DNA of 64,000 nucleotides, taken from contig NZ_JAIWJA010000001.1 of the NCBI RefSeq assembly GCF_020515695.1, positions 620,001 through 684,000 of the forward strand, given 5' to 3'. The notes beneath the pieces were generated by a model, which had not been told where the DNA came from, ran no database searches, and saw only the letters and a program-made list of their open reading frames with translations. The stretch comes from Pseudomonas sp. MWU16-30317 (GTDB lineage: Bacteria; Pseudomonadota; Gammaproteobacteria; Pseudomonadales; Pseudomonadaceae). Position 1 is the stretch's first letter; every line of letters begins with the position of its first letter. Below, in pieces: positions 30,001-38,923 of this stretch. The translations under genes and the position numbers were made by a program.

Positions 30001-30697
30001 GCCCAATCGTCTGTTGCTCGATCAGCAACTGAGTTATCTGGGGCATACGGTGAGGGTGGCCGAGGACGGCGCCGCTGGCTTCGAACTGTGGCGCAACGAT
30101 ACGTTCGACGCGGTAATCACCGACTGCAACATGCCGGAGGGCAATGGCTATGTGCTCGCGCGGAAGATCCGTGACAGTGAGCGTCAGGGCGGGTTGCTGG
30201 CGTGCCTGATCGTCGGTTGCACGGCCAATGCGCAGCCCGAGGAGCGTCAACGCTGCCTGGATGCGGGCATGGACGACTGCCTGTTCAAGCCTTTGAGCCT
30301 GGCGCATCTGGCCGATTGCCTGCGTGAGGTGGGCGCCTGTCGACACCTGAACGAGCCGACGCAGGTGATTGACTTGAGCGAACTGCGCCGCCTGACCGCA
30401 GGCTCCGCAGAAAATTTCACGCAGTTGCTCGAAACCCTGGTGGCCTGTCATCGACAGGATCTGCAGCGCCTGGATACCTTGACGGCGGCAGGCGACCTGC
30501 AGCAACTGGCGGATCTGGTGCATCGGATCAAAGGCAGTGCACGGATGATCCGTGCCGATCACGTGCTGCAGGCCTGCGCCTGGTGCGAGGCGCTGGCGGA
30601 TGATGGTCCGCTGGCGTTGGCAGATGCCCTGGCGACACTGCGTGAGGCGATGCACGAATTGTCACAGGCGCTGGAGCAGACCACCGAATCGGCCTAG
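27038..30697 (+). CDS. Unorthodox hybrid sensor kinase, BvgS/RocS-like
   Basis: A 1219-residue inner-membrane phosphorelay kinase. A signal peptide (LLAHAVLGCCFIHAEVQA) is followed by two tandem periplasmic Venus-flytrap (SBP_bac_3) domains at about residues 65-285 and 300-530. A transmembrane helix (VLWVGGALLLLALIWITWL) lies near 555. A PAS domain covers about 590-720. The HisKA phosphoacceptor is His738 (TMSHEIRTPMNAVL). The HATPase domain has NLVGNAIKF, DSGVGI and GTGLGLSI. The receiver has Asp1029 (VITDCNMPEGNG). The Hpt domain has His1162 (LVHRIKGSARMI). This is the BvgS/EvgS/RocS1 layout. It should pass phosphate through its own receiver and Hpt to the response regulator encoded just upstream. 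The signal is unknown. Confidence 0.93.
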   Translation: MNVRLSRLLAHAVLGCCFIHAEVQAQSPVSPQTLPPVPETLQLLGRSTLNARAMVEMDLSAEDRRWLWERHTLRLGVSQPDYPPFDMTGSGRDYEGITADYARLIAELLNLQVTVSRYRNRDAALRALERGEIDLLGTSNSVEVANANLSLSQAYGLDQTVLVRRIDPPEAQIVQPTRQRLAIVQHYLPDDVVRMLYPDAEVLIYESSLAAMGAVAFGQADLYLGNALGAHFQLGRSLLNNLQLTQVPALRESHFSFAMAPGNSRLLALVNRALQVIDPLERRAILRRWSVEGVVIPRRAEVQLSASEQRWMQRHPQVKVLIDEGLLPISYRDEQGRFRGISAQVLDAVGQRTGLVFDVQSSTSLAQMSRSIMRGEAHLLAALAPSPIREEQLAFSRPYLNSGMVLVTPDDGLAPTSLEQLAGKPVAVVQGTFLLDELAERYPHVPLVHAATVANALALVAQGKASAAVVSLLSARYQLAARYGGELRISASLPVSPANFAFATARGQSELLSIIDKALLSIEPQELEALTHRSHPQVIVADSYWSRHRERVFRVLWVGGALLLLALIWITWLRRQIRRRERAEQALTDQLEFMRVMIDGTPHPIYVRDRQGLLLNCNASYLKALGASREELIGQPITMTKVVEPQAAQFYQDSYLRVMAQGKPIVEDRKLTLASGAEMTIYHWILPYKASGGQTVGLIAGWIDVTERERLCLAHQQATQEAEAANQAKTHFLATMSHEIRTPMNAVLGMLELALKKADEGRLDRLAIEVAAEAAQGLLDLIGDILDITRIEGGHLQLETRAVALRPWIESVLRVFDAQARHKGLALELQLLGDTHQELILDPVRLRQVVANLVGNAIKFTEAGYVRVRLEVQPLGREVRIVLCVEDSGVGIAEHEQQYLCEPFVQASNQVIGSRIGTGLGLSISRALCELMGGSLRLHSEPGQGTQVWVTLQALRAAVEPVPISHPITPLPVKGGRALRVLVVDDYPPNRLLLDQQLSYLGHTVRVAEDGAAGFELWRNDTFDAVITDCNMPEGNGYVLARKIRDSERQGGLLACLIVGCTANAQPEERQRCLDAGMDDCLFKPLSLAHLADCLREVGACRHLNEPTQVIDLSELRRLTAGSAENFTQLLETLVACHRQDLQRLDTLTAAGDLQQLADLVHRIKGSARMIRADHVLQACAWCEALADDGPLALADALATLREAMHELSQALEQTTESA

Positions 30698-30735
30698 GCT
30701 TTTGGCCTGGGGACATCGATGTCAACGGCTTCAGG

Positions 30736-31830
30736 CTAGGCAAGCACCGCCACCGACTTGATCTGCGCCCACACCTGCAGGCCCGGAGCGATACCCAGTT
30801 GTTCCGCTGAATAGCGCGTGATACGTGCCAGCAGCGGGGTGCCATCGGCGTCCAGGCTCACCAGCACATGGGCGGTGTTGGCGGCGCTGACCAGGGCTTT
30901 GACGGTAACCGGCAGGCGGTTGAGGATGCTGCTCTGGTGTTCGTCCTGCAGGCTGAGACTCACGTCCCGGGCCTGGATCGCCACGCGCAGGCGGCTGTCG
31001 ACTGCCAAGGGCGCATGGGCGATACGCAACTGCAACGGGCTGTCGGGCAGCGCGAGGTCGAGCAGTTGATAGTGTGCGTCGACGCCGATCACTCGACCGT
31101 CGATCACCACGCTGGCGTCCTGTTGTTGCGCCAAGGGCAAGTCCAGCCGCGCCAGGATCGGGGTGATCGGCCCGCTGGCCTGCACGCGGCCGCTGTCGAG
31201 CAGGACCAGATGGTCGGCCAGGCGCGCGACCTCGTCCTGGGCGTGGCTGACGTACACCACCGGGATTGCCAGCTCCTGATGCAAGCGCTCCAGATACGGC
31301 AGGATGTCGTTCTTGCGCGCGCTGTCGAGGGCGGCGAGGGGCTCGTCCATCAGCAACAGGCCGGGACTGGTCAGCAGAGCACGGGCAATACCGACGCGTT
31401 GGCGTTCACCGCCGGACAGCTCGTCAGGGCGTCGTTGCAGCAGGCCATCGATGCCCAGCAACGCGCACGCGTGATCCATCTGCACCCGGCGTTGCGCGGC
31501 GGCGACGCGGCGCCAGCCATACAGCAGATTGTCGCGCACCGACAAGTGCTCGAACAGGCTCGCTTCCTGGAACACATACCCCAGGGTTCGGCGATGGGGC
31601 GCGAGAAAGATCCCGCGGGCGCTGTCTTGCCAGACCTCGCCGGCCACTTCTATATAAGCTTCATCGGCCTGTTCCAGGCCCGCCAGGCAGCGCAGGCAAG
31701 TGGTCTTGCCCGACCCCGAGGGGCCGAACAGGGCGCTGACGCCAGTGCCAGGCAGTCGCAGGTCGACGTCCAGCGTGAACCCCGGCTTGTTCAGACGCAG
31801 GCGTGCAATGATTGGTGGCGCTGTGGTCAT
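30736..31830 (-). CDS. modC: Molybdate ABC transporter ATP-binding protein ModC
   Basis: A 364-residue ATPase. The Walker A is [20 protein letters not shown], the Q-loop [13 protein letters not shown], the signature [16 protein letters not shown], the Walker [13 protein letters not shown] and the H-loop [11 protein letters not shown]. Residues about 290-355 form the molybdate-binding TOBE domain that gives feedback by molybdenum. It is the last gene of modABC, three bp after modB, all on the minus strand, behind a ModE operator. It powers high-affinity molybdate import for molybdenum-cofactor enzymes such as nitrate reductase. Confidence 0.95.
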   Translation of the reverse strand: MTTAPPIIARLRLNKPGFTLDVDLRLPGTGVSALFGPSGSGKTTCLRCLAGLEQADEAYIEVAGEVWQDSARGIFLAPHRRTLGYVFQEASLFEHLSVRDNLLYGWRRVAAAQRRVQMDHACALLGIDGLLQRRPDELSGGERQRVGIARALLTSPGLLLMDEPLAALDSARKNDILPYLERLHQELAIPVVYVSHAQDEVARLADHLVLLDSGRVQASGPITPILARLDLPLAQQQDASVVIDGRVIGVDAHYQLLDLALPDSPLQLRIAHAPLAVDSRLRVAIQARDVSLSLQDEHQSSILNRLPVTVKALVSAANTAHVLVSLDADGTPLLARITRYSAEQLGIAPGLQVWAQIKSVAVLA

Positions 31831-31833
31831 GGC

Positions 31834-32513
31834 TCAGTTCCAGGCGGTCTTGTGGCCGCGGCTGGAATACAGCGCCAACAGGACGAAAAACGAAAACACC
31901 ACCATCGCCCCGGCCAGCCAATGCGCCTGGGCATATTCGAGGGCCTCGACATGGTCGAAGATCTGTACCGACACCACACGGGTACGGTTGGGAATGTTGC
32001 CACCGATCATCAGCACCACGCCGAATTCGCCGACGGTATGGGCGAAACCGAGGATGCTGGCGGTGATGAAACCCGGCCGCGCCAGCGGGATGACCACGCT
32101 GAAGAAACAGTCGAGCTTTGACGCGCGCAAGGTAGCGGCCACCTCCAGCGGGCGTTTGCCGATGGCGGTGAAGGCGTTCTGCAGCGGCTGTACCACAAAA
32201 GGCATGGAGTACAGCACCGAACCGATCACCAGCCCTGCAAAGCTGAACACCACGGTACCCAGCCCCAGGGCCTGCGTGGTCTTGCCGATCAGCCCATGCG
32301 GCCCCAGCAGCAACAGCAGGTAAAAACCGATCACCGTCGGCGGCAGCACCAGTGGCAAGGCCACGATCGCCCCGACTGGCCCGCGCAGGCGCGAGCGCGT
32401 GTGGGTCAGCCACCAGGCGATGGGCGTGCCGACCAGGAGCAGAATCACCGTGGTCAGAGTCGCCAGCTGCAGGGTCAGCCAGATGGCGCTGAGATCGCTG
32501 GTGCTGAATGGCA

Positions 32514-32514
<1 letters not shown>
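31834..32514 (-). CDS. modB: Molybdate ABC transporter permease ModB
   Basis: A 226-residue permease with five to six transmembrane helices ([20 protein letters not shown] and others). The coupling EAA loop is [20 protein letters not shown], slightly diverged from the usual EAA---G. It starts one base inside the modA stop region, so translation is coupled to modA. With ModC it forms the inner-membrane channel for molybdate delivered by ModA. Confidence 0.94.
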
Positions 32515-33284
<770 letters not shown>

Positions 33285-33292
33285 TTATCGTG

Positions 33293-33318
33293 TCGTTATA
33301 TAAATCAATATATAGCGA
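33293..33318 (-). promoter_or_regulatory. ModE operator (Mo box) in front of modABC
   Basis: TCGTTATATA-N6-TATATAGCGA is a palindrome whose arms match at 9 of 10 positions. It fits the ModE consensus as I know it (ATCGNTATATA-N6-TATATNNCGAT). It lies 33 bp before the modA start and would overlap the promoter, giving molybdate-dependent repression. No modE gene is in this window. Confidence 0.85.
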
Positions 33319-33347
33319 AGCGCCAGCCCCGTGGCGCAGTTGCTGTG

Positions 33348-33509
33348 TCACAACGCCTTGCTGACCCTGATGTCGGACACCTGGCTGATGTCGTCACCGT
33401 GGATGCCCTTCAAGGCGGCAGTGGCTTCTTCTAGCGAGCCAGTGTTCAAATGGGCGAAGTCCCAGCGGCGTTCGCCGTTGAGCAGGTAGCGGATCACGTA
33501 TTTGGTCAC
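33348..33509 (-). CDS. Small hypothetical protein (53 residues)
   Basis: A short reading frame with GTG start at 33509, AGGGA about 7 bases upstream. The protein MTKYVIRYLLNGERRWDFAH and onwards has regular strand-helix-strand character (TGSLEEATAALKGIHGDDISQVSDIRV), like a one-domain alpha/beta fold. Comparable small proteins are common in Pseudomonas. No function is known. It is just upstream of, and on the same strand as, modABC, and downstream of the DUF1883 gene by 28 bp, so it may share the DUF1883 transcript. Confidence 0.65.
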   Translation of the reverse strand: MTKYVIRYLLNGERRWDFAHLNTGSLEEATAALKGIHGDDISQVSDIRVSKAL

Positions 33510-33537
33510 GGTGGCAGTCCCTATTAGCGCCTGGCGC

Positions 33538-33840
33538 TTAACTGAATTTTGACGCCGACCGGCGCACAATCTTAATCGTATGAGTGAACGCAGGCTTGCG
33601 CACGGCTGCGGTCGGTTTGGTGCCGGCGGTATCGATGGTGATGTTCCAGAACCCGGTGCTGGGTGCGGTAATGCGCGCGGGGAAGGTATCGAAGGCGCCG
33701 CCGTGATAGCTGTGCCGGCCGCCATTCTTGAAACTGCGAAAATTGGCGTCGCTCATCAAACGGATATTGCAGCGCTGGGAGCACACGATCACGACGAGGT
33801 CGTCTTCGTTGAGGTGTTCGCGCTGGTGGACGAATTTCAT
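33538..33840 (-). CDS. DUF1883 domain protein
   Basis: A 100-residue protein. MKFVHQREHLNEDDLVVIVC and the following CNIRLMSDANFRSFKNGGRH are characteristic of DUF1883. Such proteins have a mostly beta fold ending in a basic tail, seen here as TIKIVRRSASKFS. GGAG precedes the ATG. Neither signal peptide nor helix is present. Found alone or as a domain in TIR/effector-like proteins elsewhere; no activity is established. Likely co-transcribed with the 53-residue protein downstream. Confidence 0.78.
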   Translation of the reverse strand: MKFVHQREHLNEDDLVVIVCSQRCNIRLMSDANFRSFKNGGRHSYHGGAFDTFPARITAPSTGFWNITIDTAGTKPTAAVRKPAFTHTIKIVRRSASKFS

Positions 33841-33986
33841 GGAAAGCTCCGAAGCGGTATAGCGGGCAAAAGTGTAACAATACCATGATGGCACTGGCTC
33901 TGGCGCTCGCAGTCGAAAAACCTGCCAGCTAGGGGAGCAAAACATCACTGGTGCGGTCTCAAGATTTTTTTTGCGTGGAGAAGTAT

Positions 33987-34343
33987 ATGAAGCGGGTCTG
34001 GTGGGGCATGGCGGCGTTGGTATTGCTGGGTGGCTGTACGTCGGTTGGCGAAATTGAACAGTCGCCAGAAACCATGAGTGTGATTTCCGGGAAGAAGCCC
34101 CAGGAATACGCGGAATGCGTCATGAACAAGTTGCAAGGGTCACGCAAGCCGTCGAAGCTTGAGCCCATTCACAATGGCCTGCGTTTGATCGTACCGCAGA
34201 AAATGTCCGACGGCCCGGCTGCGGTGATCCTCATCGAGGATCGCTCCAGCGGCAGTTCGATCAAGGTGCACGAGCACCTGAACAACTTCCCGCTGCGCTT
34301 CGGCGATGTGCGCAAAGCGGCAGATCAGTGTATTTCCGGGTGA
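33987..34343 (+). CDS. Small lipoprotein, hypothetical
   Basis: A 118-residue protein with a lipoprotein signal peptide (MKRVWWGMAALVLLGGCTSV; lipobox LLGGC, cleavage before Cys17). Asp is absent at +2 (Thr), so sorting to the outer membrane is expected. The remainder (KKPQEYAECVMNKLQGSRKP and following, ending VRKAADQCIS) has two further Cys. GGAG lies upstream of the ATG. Family not recognised. Monocistronic, ended by a REP element. Confidence 0.7.
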   Translation: MKRVWWGMAALVLLGGCTSVGEIEQSPETMSVISGKKPQEYAECVMNKLQGSRKPSKLEPIHNGLRLIVPQKMSDGPAAVILIEDRSSGSSIKVHEHLNNFPLRFGDVRKAADQCISG

Positions 34344-34360
34344 TGTGGGTTGTCTGATGT

Positions 34361-34396
34361 GGCCTCTTCGCGGGCAAGCCTTGCGCGCGAAAGGGC
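34361..34396. repeat. REP element between two convergent lipoprotein genes
   Basis: GGCCTCTTCGCGGGCAAGCC followed by TTGCGCGCGAAAGGGC is a Pseudomonas REP core (TTCGCGGGCAAGCC) in the gap between convergent genes. Confidence 0.65.
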
Positions 34397-34412
34397 CGTC
34401 AGACATTACCCA

Positions 34413-34691
34413 TCACTTGCAGGTAATCACCATATTGCGGTTCTTGTAATTACCCAGATCGGCGGTGATGCTCTGATCATCGGCCGCTACTGGTACGCCG
34501 TTGCGGTCCAGGATGGTGTACTGGCCACTGGCGCAGGAGGCCGCTGCCTTGTCGTAGCACTGCTGCCATTTCATGGCCTCGCCGGAGCAGTTGATGCTCA
34601 GTCCTTGGCGGCCGTCTTTGAGGTAGGTTGGCGAAGCGGTCGCACATCCGGCTAGGGCCAGGACTGCAATGAGTGCGAAGTGGTTGCGCAT
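34413..34691 (-). CDS. Small lipoprotein, hypothetical
   Basis: A 92-residue lipoprotein: signal MRNHFALIAVLALAGCATAS with lipobox LAGC. The mature part (PTYLKDGRQGLSINCSGEAM, KWQQCYDKAAASCASGQYTI) has three additional cysteines and reads like the small YecR-type or DUF-like outer-membrane lipoproteins common in Pseudomonas. No function can be assigned. It faces the galU promoter region; 280 bp lie between its start and galU, with no other gene. Confidence 0.72.
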   Translation of the reverse strand: MRNHFALIAVLALAGCATASPTYLKDGRQGLSINCSGEAMKWQQCYDKAAASCASGQYTILDRNGVPVAADDQSITADLGNYKNRNMVITCK

Positions 34692-34971
34692 GGGAAGTCA
34701 TCGATGGATAGAGGGGAAGTGTCTGACGCTCACAACGAAGACTGTTTGCCCCCGCAGTGTATGGCTCAATGCTATACATTGCGCGTTGTGGGGTATATAA
34801 AAATGATCGGTTCGCCGTCATGCGGCAGGATTTTTTCATCGCCGTGGAACTATCCCCGTACAGATTTTTCTATTTAACCTGCAGACACCCCGGGCCAAGG
34901 CATTGTCATTCGCACCCTGGCCTGATTAGACTGCGCCGAATTCAGCCGCAACGCCCTGTTAAGGACTCCCA

Positions 34972-35811
34972 ATGATCAAAAAATGCCTGTTCCCCGCAGC
35001 CGGTTACGGCACTCGCTTTTTGCCAGCGACCAAAGCCATGCCCAAAGAAATGCTGCCGGTGGTCAACAAGCCGCTGATCCAGTACGGCGTTGAAGAAGCA
35101 CTGGAAGCCGGTCTGACCCAAATCTCGATCGTGACCGGCCGTGGCAAGCGTGCCATCGAAGACCACTTCGACATCATGTACGAGCTCGAAAACCAGATCA
35201 AAGGCACCGACAAGGAAAAATACCTGGTCGGCATCCGCCGCCTGATCGAGCAATGCACCTTTTCCTACACCCGTCAGATAGAAATGAAAGGCCTGGGTCA
35301 CGCCATCCTCAGTGGTGAGCCGCTGATCGGTGACGAACCGTTCGCCGTGGTGCTGGCGGATGACCTGTGCGTCAACCTCGACGGCGATGGCGTACTGGCG
35401 CAGATGGTCAAGCTGTACAACCAGTTCCGTTGCTCCATCGTCGCCATCCAGGAAGTAGATCCGCAGGAAACCAACAAGTACGGCGTCATTGCCGGCGACA
35501 TGATCCGCGAAGACATCTACCGGGTGACCAACATGGTCGAGAAGCCCAAGCCTGAAGATGCACCGTCGAACCTGGCCATCATCGGTCGCTACATCCTGAC
35601 CCCGGACATCTTCGACATCATCCGTAACACCGAACCCGGCAAGGGTGGTGAAATCCAGATCACCGACGCCTTGATGAAGCAGGCCCAGGACGGTTGCGTA
35701 TTGGCCTACAAATTCAAGGGCAAGCGTTTCGACTGCGGTGGCGCCGAAGGCTACATCGAAGCGACCAACTTCTGCTTCGAGAACTTCTACAAGACTGGCA
35801 AAGCGCTGTAA
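34972..35811 (+). CDS. galU: UTP-glucose-1-phosphate uridylyltransferase
   Basis: A 279-residue nucleotidyltransferase making UDP-glucose from UTP and glucose-1-phosphate, the product of Pgm. The N-terminal nucleotide loop KKCLFPAAGYGTRFLPATKA and the second lysine region MPKEMLPVVNKPLIQYGVEE are diagnostic. FAVVLADDLC is the metal-binding segment and GRYILTPDIFDII the sugar-site segment. UDP-glucose supplies LPS core and exopolysaccharide. AAGGA precedes the ATG. An intrinsic terminator closes the gene, so it is monocistronic although gor follows, an arrangement also known from P. aeruginosa. Confidence 0.96.
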   Translation: MIKKCLFPAAGYGTRFLPATKAMPKEMLPVVNKPLIQYGVEEALEAGLTQISIVTGRGKRAIEDHFDIMYELENQIKGTDKEKYLVGIRRLIEQCTFSYTRQIEMKGLGHAILSGEPLIGDEPFAVVLADDLCVNLDGDGVLAQMVKLYNQFRCSIVAIQEVDPQETNKYGVIAGDMIREDIYRVTNMVEKPKPEDAPSNLAIIGRYILTPDIFDIIRNTEPGKGGEIQITDALMKQAQDGCVLAYKFKGKRFDCGGAEGYIEATNFCFENFYKTGKAL

Positions 35812-35834
35812 GCGCCTGCAGGTTGTCGAACCAA

Positions 35835-35867
35835 CGCCGCCGATGTCGCCATCGGCGGCGTTTTTAT
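35835..35867 (+). terminator. Rho-independent terminator of galU
   Basis: CGCCGCCGAT-GTCGCC-ATCGGCGGCG is a perfect 10-bp stem followed directly by TTTTTATTTG, 23 bp after the galU stop. Confidence 0.92.
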
Positions 35868-35922
35868 TTGTCTGCCGGGCGCTGCTAGACTGCGCCCCTC
35901 GAATACCAGAAGGAACACAGCA

Positions 35923-37278
35923 ATGGCCTACGACTTCGACCTGTTTGTCATCGGTGCCGGCTCCGGCGGTGTGCGCGCTGCGCGTTTCGCGGCAGGCTTC
36001 GGCGCCAAGGTCGCCGTGGTCGAGAGCCGCTATCTGGGCGGCACGTGCGTCAACGTCGGCTGCGTGCCGAAAAAACTGCTGGTGTACGGCTCGCATTTCG
36101 CCGAGGACTTCGAGCAGGCCAAGGGCTACGGTTGGACCGTCGGCGAAAGCACGTTCGACTGGCCGACCCTGATCGCCAACAAGAACCGCGAGATCGAGCG
36201 CCTCAACGGTATCTACCGCAAGTTGCTGGTCAACAGCGGTGTGACCTTGCTCGAAGGCCACGGCCATCTGCTGGACCCGCACACCGTCGAGGTCAACGGT
36301 CAGCGTTACAGCGCCGAGCGCATCCTGATCGCCACCGGCGGCTGGCCAGTGATCCCCGAGATCCCCGGCCGCGAGTACGCCATCAGCTCCAACGAGGCTT
36401 TTTTCCTCGAACAATTGCCTAAGCGCGTCATCGTGGTCGGTGGCGGCTATATCGCCGTCGAATTCGCTGGCATCTTCAACGGCCTGGGCGCGCAGACCAC
36501 CCAGCTGTATCGGCGCGAGCTGTTCCTGCGTGGTTTCGATGGCACGGTGCGCACCCACTTGCGCGACGAGATGATCCGCGCCGGCGTCGATCTGCAGTTC
36601 AACGCCGATATCGCACGCATCGACAAACTGGCTGACGGCAGCCTCAAGGCCACCCTTAAGGATGGCCGCGAGCTGGAGACCGATTGCGTGTTCTATGCCA
36701 CCGGACGCCGGCCGATGCTCGACAACCTGGGGTTGGAAAACACCGCTGTGCAGCTCAACGACCAAGGTTTCATCAAAGTCGACGCGTTGTTCCAGACTAC
36801 TGAGCCATCGATCCTCGCCCTCGGTGATGTGATCGGCCGCGTGCAGCTGACGCCGGTGGCCCTGGCCGAAGGCATGGCTGTGGCACGCAAGTTGTTCAAG
36901 CCTGAACAGTATCGCCCTGTGGATTATCAGCACATTCCCACGGCGGTATTCAGCCAGCCACCGATCGGTACGGTCGGCCTGACCGAAGAGCAGGCGCGCG
37001 AGCAGGGCCATCAGGTGCAGATATTCGAGAGCGACTTCCGTGCCCTCAAGCTCACCCTCACCGAGAGCCAGGAACGCACCCTGATGAAACTGGTGGTCGA
37101 CAGCCAGACCGACAAGGTCCTGGGCTGCCACATGGTCGGCCCCGACGCCGGTGAAATCGTCCAGGGCCTGGCCATCGCGCTCAAGGCCGGCGCCACCAAG
37201 CAGCTTTTCGACGAGACCATCGGCGTACACCCAACTGCTGCGGAAGAGTTCGTGACCCTGCGCACCCCCAGTCGCTGA
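35923..37278 (+). CDS. gor: Glutathione-disulfide reductase
   Basis: A 451-residue flavoprotein disulfide reductase that reduces oxidised glutathione with NADPH. The FAD-binding motif is [20 protein letters not shown]. The redox-active disulfide is in [17 protein letters not shown] (C-x4-C). The NADPH motif is [20 protein letters not shown], followed by basic RRELF. The C-terminal active-site acid-base pair is [13 protein letters not shown]. The length agrees with E. coli Gor. It stands alone between the galU terminator and the first lux-box-like operator. Confidence 0.96.
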   Translation: MAYDFDLFVIGAGSGGVRAARFAAGFGAKVAVVESRYLGGTCVNVGCVPKKLLVYGSHFAEDFEQAKGYGWTVGESTFDWPTLIANKNREIERLNGIYRKLLVNSGVTLLEGHGHLLDPHTVEVNGQRYSAERILIATGGWPVIPEIPGREYAISSNEAFFLEQLPKRVIVVGGGYIAVEFAGIFNGLGAQTTQLYRRELFLRGFDGTVRTHLRDEMIRAGVDLQFNADIARIDKLADGSLKATLKDGRELETDCVFYATGRRPMLDNLGLENTAVQLNDQGFIKVDALFQTTEPSILALGDVIGRVQLTPVALAEGMAVARKLFKPEQYRPVDYQHIPTAVFSQPPIGTVGLTEEQAREQGHQVQIFESDFRALKLTLTESQERTLMKLVVDSQTDKVLGCHMVGPDAGEIVQGLAIALKAGATKQLFDETIGVHPTAAEEFVTLRTPSR

Positions 37279-37323
37279 TCCCGCCTCGCCACATCGGCCC
37301 TAGCACGGATAGCGGGGCCCGAC

Positions 37324-37370
37324 ACCTAGCAGTTCTTGTAGTAGGCAGCCAGCCGCCGCCGCTCTCTAAT
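37324..37370 (+). promoter_or_regulatory. Lux-box-like operator and -10 (site 1)
   Basis: ACCTAGCAGTTCTTGTAGTA at 37324-37343 has the CT-N12-AG pattern of LuxR-family boxes. It shares 15 of 20 bases with site 3 at 62860, the match continuing into GGC. A -10-like TCTAAT lies at 37365-37370, 21 bp after the box. It should drive the Ig-like gene starting at 37405. Confidence 0.65.
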
Positions 37371-37404
37371 CAGACTTGGTATTACACAGTCAATGGAGCG
37401 GTCG

Positions 37405-38916
37405 ATGGGCAGGAAACGCAAGAGTGGGGTATCGCTAAACAGGCTATGGCGCCGGCTGTGGCACTGGGTGCTCCACGACGACATGGCGTTGCTGCCAGCA
37501 CCTCGGGCTGACACCTTGCCGGATATCGAGGGCGGCGAGCACAACCTGCTCAGCAAACAGCAAGTCCGTGCCGATCTGCGCCTCGAATTTGATCTCTGGC
37601 AATACTCCGAGCCGACTGTGCAATATCCGGACGTGCTGCAGCTGTTTCTCGACGACCGGCCCGCTGCGGTCGCGACTCGCTCTTGGGATTCGCCTATTCA
37701 GGCCGATGAGTTGTTCATCATGCTGGACAGAATTTACCTCACCGAGGGTCTTCACAGCGTCTATTACCGAGTCACCTTGGGGCTATCCGGGGTAAGTGGC
37801 GACTCGCAGGTGTTTTCTTTCGTCGTCGATACCACCTCGCCGGACCTGGGCGATAACCGAGGGCGCCTGGTCTTCCCGCCCGATGCGGCGACGGATATCA
37901 CCGCGCGCTACCTTGAGCTCAATGGCGATCAGGTGGTAGCCCAGGTCCCTGAGTATTACCCGGTGCGTGTCGGCGACATGCTGACCCCTTACTGGGAGCA
38001 GGCGGCGGTCGGCAGCCTGGCGCAGCCGGACAAAGTACTGGGCGTCGGCGACCTCGGCAAGCCCATAGAACTGACCTTCACGGGGGCGCAGATTCGTGCA
38101 TTGGGTGATGGCCGGCGCTACGCCACTTATCGCGTGACCGATCGCGCAGGCAATGAGAGCAATTTGTCGGCGGCGGTCGAGCTGAACGTCAGCGCCGCGC
38201 CGCTACCCCGGTATTGGCCCGCGCCCCAGGTGCGTGATTCGTCCAATGGCGGGGTATCAAATGTACTCGACCCGACCAAGGCCCTGACCGGCGTGACGGT
38301 GTGGGTGCCCGCCAATGCCGCGTTCAATCCCGACGAAATCGCTTCGATTTACTGGGGTACTCCAGGCACGACTGGCGCAGCGCAAACCCAGGCGAGGATC
38401 TCAGATACCGGTCCATGGCGCGGATTCATCACCAAGGAGCAAGTCGCGGCCTGCATTGGCAAGACGCTGGTCATCACCTACGGGCTACTCAATCACCCGG
38501 AACTGCCGGCTTCCGATCCGTTGCGGCTGATCGTGAGCGTTATTGACCAGCAATACCTGCCGCAGGTGCAGAGTCAAGCAGCCATAAACAATAGTGGCCG
38601 TATCAGCCTCAGCACGCTGACCACCGGCGACACCATCACCCTGCGGCCCTGGCCGTTGATTTCCACCACACAAAAAATCAGGCTCTGGGCCGAGGGCACC
38701 GGCCAAAACGGTCTTGCCAGCGAGTACGTGATGCTTGACGCAACCCCTGTGACCTCAGGACAGATCAACAGCGGGGTATCCGTCGCCTTGCCTAAAGCCT
38801 GGCTACAGACGCTGCGCAGCAATAGCGCACTGGCCCTCTACGTCAGGGTCAGCTTCGATGCAGGAGAGAACTGGGTGGCATTCCCGGCGTCCGGCGGCAT
38901 TACGGTGGTGGCCTGA
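37405..38916 (+). CDS. Ig-like repeat protein (first of three)
   Basis: A 503-residue protein built from about four beta-sandwich repeats of roughly 100 residues. Recurrent phrases mark them: VQYPDVLQLFLDDRPAAVAT, YYRVTLGLSGVSGDSQVFSF, TYRVTDRAGNESNLSAAVEL and VTYG-like strands. There is no signal peptide or membrane segment; the N-terminus is very basic with Trp/Arg (GRKRKSGVSLNRLWRRLWHW). The C-terminal repeat, with TLTTGDTITLRPWPLISTTQ, matches the PWPLI segment of the protein at 50523 and shows common ancestry. The ATG at 37405 is preferred because GGAG lies six bases upstream. It sits isolated between gor and fimbriae, preceded by a lux-box-like site. Function unknown; a surface or toxin-associated role is possible. 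Confidence 0.8.
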   Translation: MGRKRKSGVSLNRLWRRLWHWVLHDDMALLPAPRADTLPDIEGGEHNLLSKQQVRADLRLEFDLWQYSEPTVQYPDVLQLFLDDRPAAVATRSWDSPIQADELFIMLDRIYLTEGLHSVYYRVTLGLSGVSGDSQVFSFVVDTTSPDLGDNRGRLVFPPDAATDITARYLELNGDQVVAQVPEYYPVRVGDMLTPYWEQAAVGSLAQPDKVLGVGDLGKPIELTFTGAQIRALGDGRRYATYRVTDRAGNESNLSAAVELNVSAAPLPRYWPAPQVRDSSNGGVSNVLDPTKALTGVTVWVPANAAFNPDEIASIYWGTPGTTGAAQTQARISDTGPWRGFITKEQVAACIGKTLVITYGLLNHPELPASDPLRLIVSVIDQQYLPQVQSQAAINNSGRISLSTLTTGDTITLRPWPLISTTQKIRLWAEGTGQNGLASEYVMLDATPVTSGQINSGVSVALPKAWLQTLRSNSALALYVRVSFDAGENWVAFPASGGITVVA

Positions 38917-38923
38917 CACCTGG

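Noticed and set aside
34761..34781. TGTAT-N11-ATACA dyad in the galU upstream region
   Set aside because: Only five-base arms, no repeat elsewhere in the window and no matching regulator nearby; may be chance.
34942..37230. Very long minus-strand open frame (762 codons) opposite galU and gor
   Set aside because: It is the mirror of two certain genes; GC-rich codon bias keeps the opposite frame open. The protein has no recognisable domain.
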